From Chloroflexia bacterium (GTDB taxonomy: Bacteria; Chloroflexota; Chloroflexia; Thermomicrobiales; JALYUS01), in the NCBI GenBank assembly GCA_025924435.1, contig JAICIL010000255.1, positions 1 through 6,582 of the forward strand: a stretch of 6,582 bases of DNA. Direction: 5' to 3'. The notes beneath the pieces were generated by a model. It was not told the origin of the DNA and searched no databases. It saw nothing but the letters and a program-made list of their open reading frames with translations. Shown one piece after another: positions 4,483-6,582 of the stretch. The number at the start of each line of letters is the position of its first letter. The stretch's first letter is position 1. A program made the position numbers and the translations under genes.

Positions 4483-6492
4483 TCACTGCACGGTCCGTCG
4501 TGCCGCCAATAGCCGCAGGCCGTTGGCGACGACCACCAGGGTACTGCCCTCGTGCGCGATGACGCCGATCGGCAGGCGGATAAACCCAAGGGCGGCGATC
4601 GGTGCGAGCACCGCGATCACCCCGAGCGCGATCGTCACGTTCTGCCGGACGACGCGGCGGGCGCGACGGCTCAGGTCCACGCCGTCCGCGAGCGTGGCGA
4701 GGTCGTCCGCCATCAGCGCGACATCCGCCGTCTCCAACGCCACATCGGTGCCCGCGCCGCCCATCGCGATCCCGACCGTCGCGGCGGCGAGCGCGGGCGC
4801 ATCGTTCACGCCGTCCCCCACCATCGCGACGGCGCCATAGCGCTCCTGGAGTTCATGAATCGCGGTCAGTTTGTCCTCCGGCAGCAGTTCGGCGCGCACG
4901 CTGTCCAGCCCGAGTTCCGCGCCGATTGCCTCCGCCACCCGCGCGTTATCCCCGCTCAGCATCACCGTCTGCCGCACGCCGAGCCGCTTGAGCGCGGCGA
5001 TCACGCCGCGCGCCGAGGGGCGGATCGTGTCGGCGAGCGCGATGGAGCCGAGATAGGCCGATCCACGTGAGACGAACACGACCGTCTTCCCCGCTGCGCG
5101 CAACGACTCGGCACGGGTAATCGCTTCGTCCGGGACCCCGACATCGGCATCCGCGAGGAGCGCGATCGTACCCACGCGCGCGCTCTCGCCGGCGATGACC
5201 GCCTCAACGCCGTTGCCGACGATCGCGCGAAAACCACTCGCACGGGGGAGCAACAGCTCGTGCACCGTCGCGCTTCCGAGCACGGCGCGGGCGAGCGGGT
5301 GTTCCGAGTGCCGCTCGATGGCCGCCGCCACTGCGACGAGTTCATCGGTGGTCACGCCCGGTGCGGGCACCAGGTCCGTGATCTCGGGCCTGCCGCGCGT
5401 CAGGGTGCCCGTCTTGTCGAAGGCAACACAGTTCACCCGCCCGAGTTCCTCTAGCGCCCCTCCGCCCTTGAAGAGGACGCCGCGCTTGGCCGCTGCCGCG
5501 ATCGCGGAGAGGATCGCCGCGGGCGTGCTGATGACGAGCGCGCAGGGCGAGGCGACGGTCATCAGCGTCATCGCGCGGTAGAAGGCGGGGGCAAACGCGG
5601 CCCCGAACATGAGCGGCGGCACCGCGATGAAGAGACCGACGACGAATAGCACGCCGATCGTGTAGCGCGTGCCGATCCACTCGGTCATCCGCTGCGTCGG
5701 CGTCCGCTCCGCCTGCGCCTCCTCGACCATGCGGATGACGCGTGCCAGGGTGCTCTCGCCCGCCAGTTTGGCGACGCCGACTTCGAGCGCGCCGTCGCCG
5801 TTGATGGTTGCCGCGAAGACGGGGGAACCGGGGCTCTTCGGCACCGGCACCGATTCGCCCGTGATCGGCGCTTGGTCTACGCTCGAAATGCCCGCGAGCA
5901 CCGTGCCGTCCGCAGGGAGGCGCTCGCCGGGGCGGACGATGACGACATCGCCGACGACCAACTCCTCGACCGGAACGATCCGCTCAACGTCATCTCGTCG
6001 GACGAGCGCCTGCTCGGGGCTGAGCTTCATCAGCGCCCGGATCGCGTGGCGGCTGCGGCCCATCGCGTAGTGCTCCAGTGCGCCGCTGAGGGAGAAGAGG
6101 AACATGAGGGTCGCACCCTCGCGCCACTGGTTGACAGCGGCCGCGCCGAGCGCGGCGAGCACCATCAGGAGGTTCACGTCGAGCGTCCGCCGCCGCAGCG
6201 CGGTCACCGTGCCGAGGACGGGATACCAGCCGCCCGTCACATACGCGACGAGATAGAAACCGAGTGCCACTTCCGGCGACATGAGGCCGGAACCGCGCCC
6301 GATCCAGCCCGCGAGTACGGTGGCGAGACAGGTGGCGGTGAGCGCGAACATGCGGCGCTGTTCGGCCCGCTCCGCGCGATCCACGGTTTCGGGCGCGCGT
6401 TGTGTCGGTGGCTTGAACGCCGAAACCAACCTGGCACTACTCTTCTGCACCTCGGCTGTCCCGTGGTCTATGACACTGGATTGATCTGGCAT
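4483..6492 (-). CDS. P1B-4-type heavy-metal translocating P-type ATPase
   Basis: Inner-membrane metal efflux ATPase, 669 residues. Motifs in order: actuator TGES at 211-214, transport-helix SPC at 315-317 (ASPCALV), phosphorylation site DKTGT with Asp359, nucleotide-binding SEHPLA with His398-Pro399, hinge GDGVND at 559-564, and HEGSTLVVVANGLRLL at 647-662. SPC in place of the copper or zinc CPC, together with the C-terminal HEGST helix, places it in the P1B-4 group (CoaT/CtpD), for which Co, Fe(II) and sometimes Zn export are reported. The exact metal cannot be read here. Eight hydrophobic segments are visible, at about 48-65, 74-97, 104-121, 125-143, 277-297, 305-333, 616-636 and 640-662. 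There is no N-terminal CxxC metal-binding domain, which is usual for this group. GGAG at 6499-6502 lies 6 nt before the ATG, supporting this start, although the frame remains open to the window edge without another ATG, GTG or TTG. The acetyltransferase gene follows. Confidence 0.94.
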   Translation of the reverse strand: MPDQSSVIDHGTAEVQKSSARLVSAFKPPTQRAPETVDRAERAEQRRMFALTATCLATVLAGWIGRGSGLMSPEVALGFYLVAYVTGGWYPVLGTVTALRRRTLDVNLLMVLAALGAAAVNQWREGATLMFLFSLSGALEHYAMGRSRHAIRALMKLSPEQALVRRDDVERIVPVEELVVGDVVIVRPGERLPADGTVLAGISSVDQAPITGESVPVPKSPGSPVFAATINGDGALEVGVAKLAGESTLARVIRMVEEAQAERTPTQRMTEWIGTRYTIGVLFVVGLFIAVPPLMFGAAFAPAFYRAMTLMTVASPCALVISTPAAILSAIAAAAKRGVLFKGGGALEELGRVNCVAFDKTGTLTRGRPEITDLVPAPGVTTDELVAVAAAIERHSEHPLARAVLGSATVHELLLPRASGFRAIVGNGVEAVIAGESARVGTIALLADADVGVPDEAITRAESLRAAGKTVVFVSRGSAYLGSIALADTIRPSARGVIAALKRLGVRQTVMLSGDNARVAEAIGAELGLDSVRAELLPEDKLTAIHELQERYGAVAMVGDGVNDAPALAAATVGIAMGGAGTDVALETADVALMADDLATLADGVDLSRRARRVVRQNVTIALGVIAVLAPIAALGFIRLPIGVIAHEGSTLVVVANGLRLLAARRTVQ

Positions 6493-6498
6493 TACCTG

Positions 6499-6502
6499 CT
6501 CC
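6499..6502 (-). promoter_or_regulatory. Ribosome binding site of the metal ATPase
   Basis: GGAG on the minus strand, 6 nt from the ATG at 6492. It supports that start in a frame that has no stop up to the window edge. Confidence 0.6.
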
Positions 6503-6508
6503 GGAAGA

Positions 6509-6535
6509 GCGCGCCCCCCACGCGGGGCGGCGCGC
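6509..6535 (-). promoter_or_regulatory. GC-rich hairpin upstream of the ATPase start
   Basis: Positions 6509-6519 and 6524-6535 can pair over 11 bp with one bulged base around the 4-nt loop 6520-6523. It lies just upstream of the ribosome site on the minus strand. There is no T-run. It may be leader structure, the end of an upstream gene, or chance in very GC-rich sequence. The remaining bases to 6582 contain nothing I recognise. Confidence 0.3.
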
Positions 6536-6582
6536 GCCCAGTGTGCGACGCAGGGTCGCGGCGCGACGGCTTGCCGAGCAGC

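Noticed and set aside
6490..6582. End of an upstream gene stopping at TAA overlapping the ATPase ATG (TAATG, minus strand)
   Set aside because: The 29 upstream codons in that frame are open but show no family pattern, and all three minus-strand frames are open over these 90 GC-rich bases, so this could be chance.

Overview
This window is high-GC bacterial DNA whose coding regions strongly prefer G or C in the third codon position. It carries five protein genes, one cut by the left edge and one split by a frameshift, and no RNA genes, insertion sequences or CRISPR. There is no lineage marker. The DoxX-Rieske fusion, the small haem-binding protein and the codon bias would fit Chloroflexota or another GC-rich Gram-positive-like lineage, but that is a low-confidence guess.

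Left part (1-1495, minus strand): a two-component pair. An OmpR/PhoB-type response regulator (GTG start at 1495) is followed 6 nt later by a membrane sensor histidine kinase that leaves the window. The kinase is visible through its two membrane segments, outer sensor region and phospho-acceptor histidine; its ATPase domain is off the edge.

Middle (1496-3775, plus strand): a compact divergent control region separates the regulator from a 456-residue fusion of a DoxX/DoxD-type four-helix membrane domain with a membrane-tethered Rieske [2Fe-2S] domain. The control region has overlapping -10 boxes on both strands and three copies of CCTGAG, two of them 11 bp apart in the same direction. The regulator therefore probably controls both itself and the fusion gene. 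A hairpin sits on the fusion gene's stop codon. Beyond it lies a gene for a membrane-anchored c-type haem-binding protein (CxxCH), broken by an apparent one-base insertion near 3371. Together these look like a small envelope redox module: a quinone-linked membrane domain, a tethered iron-sulfur cluster and possibly a cytochrome-like partner, under local two-component control.

Right part (3894-6492, minus strand): a P1B-4-type heavy-metal ATPase (SPC in the transport helix, HEGST near the C-terminus; a Co/Fe/Zn-type exporter by family) is followed about 28 nt later by a Pat-like GNAT acetyltransferase, probably in one transcript. This transcript converges on the haem-protein gene. About 300 bases between the recognisable end of the haem protein and the acetyltransferase hold nothing I can identify.
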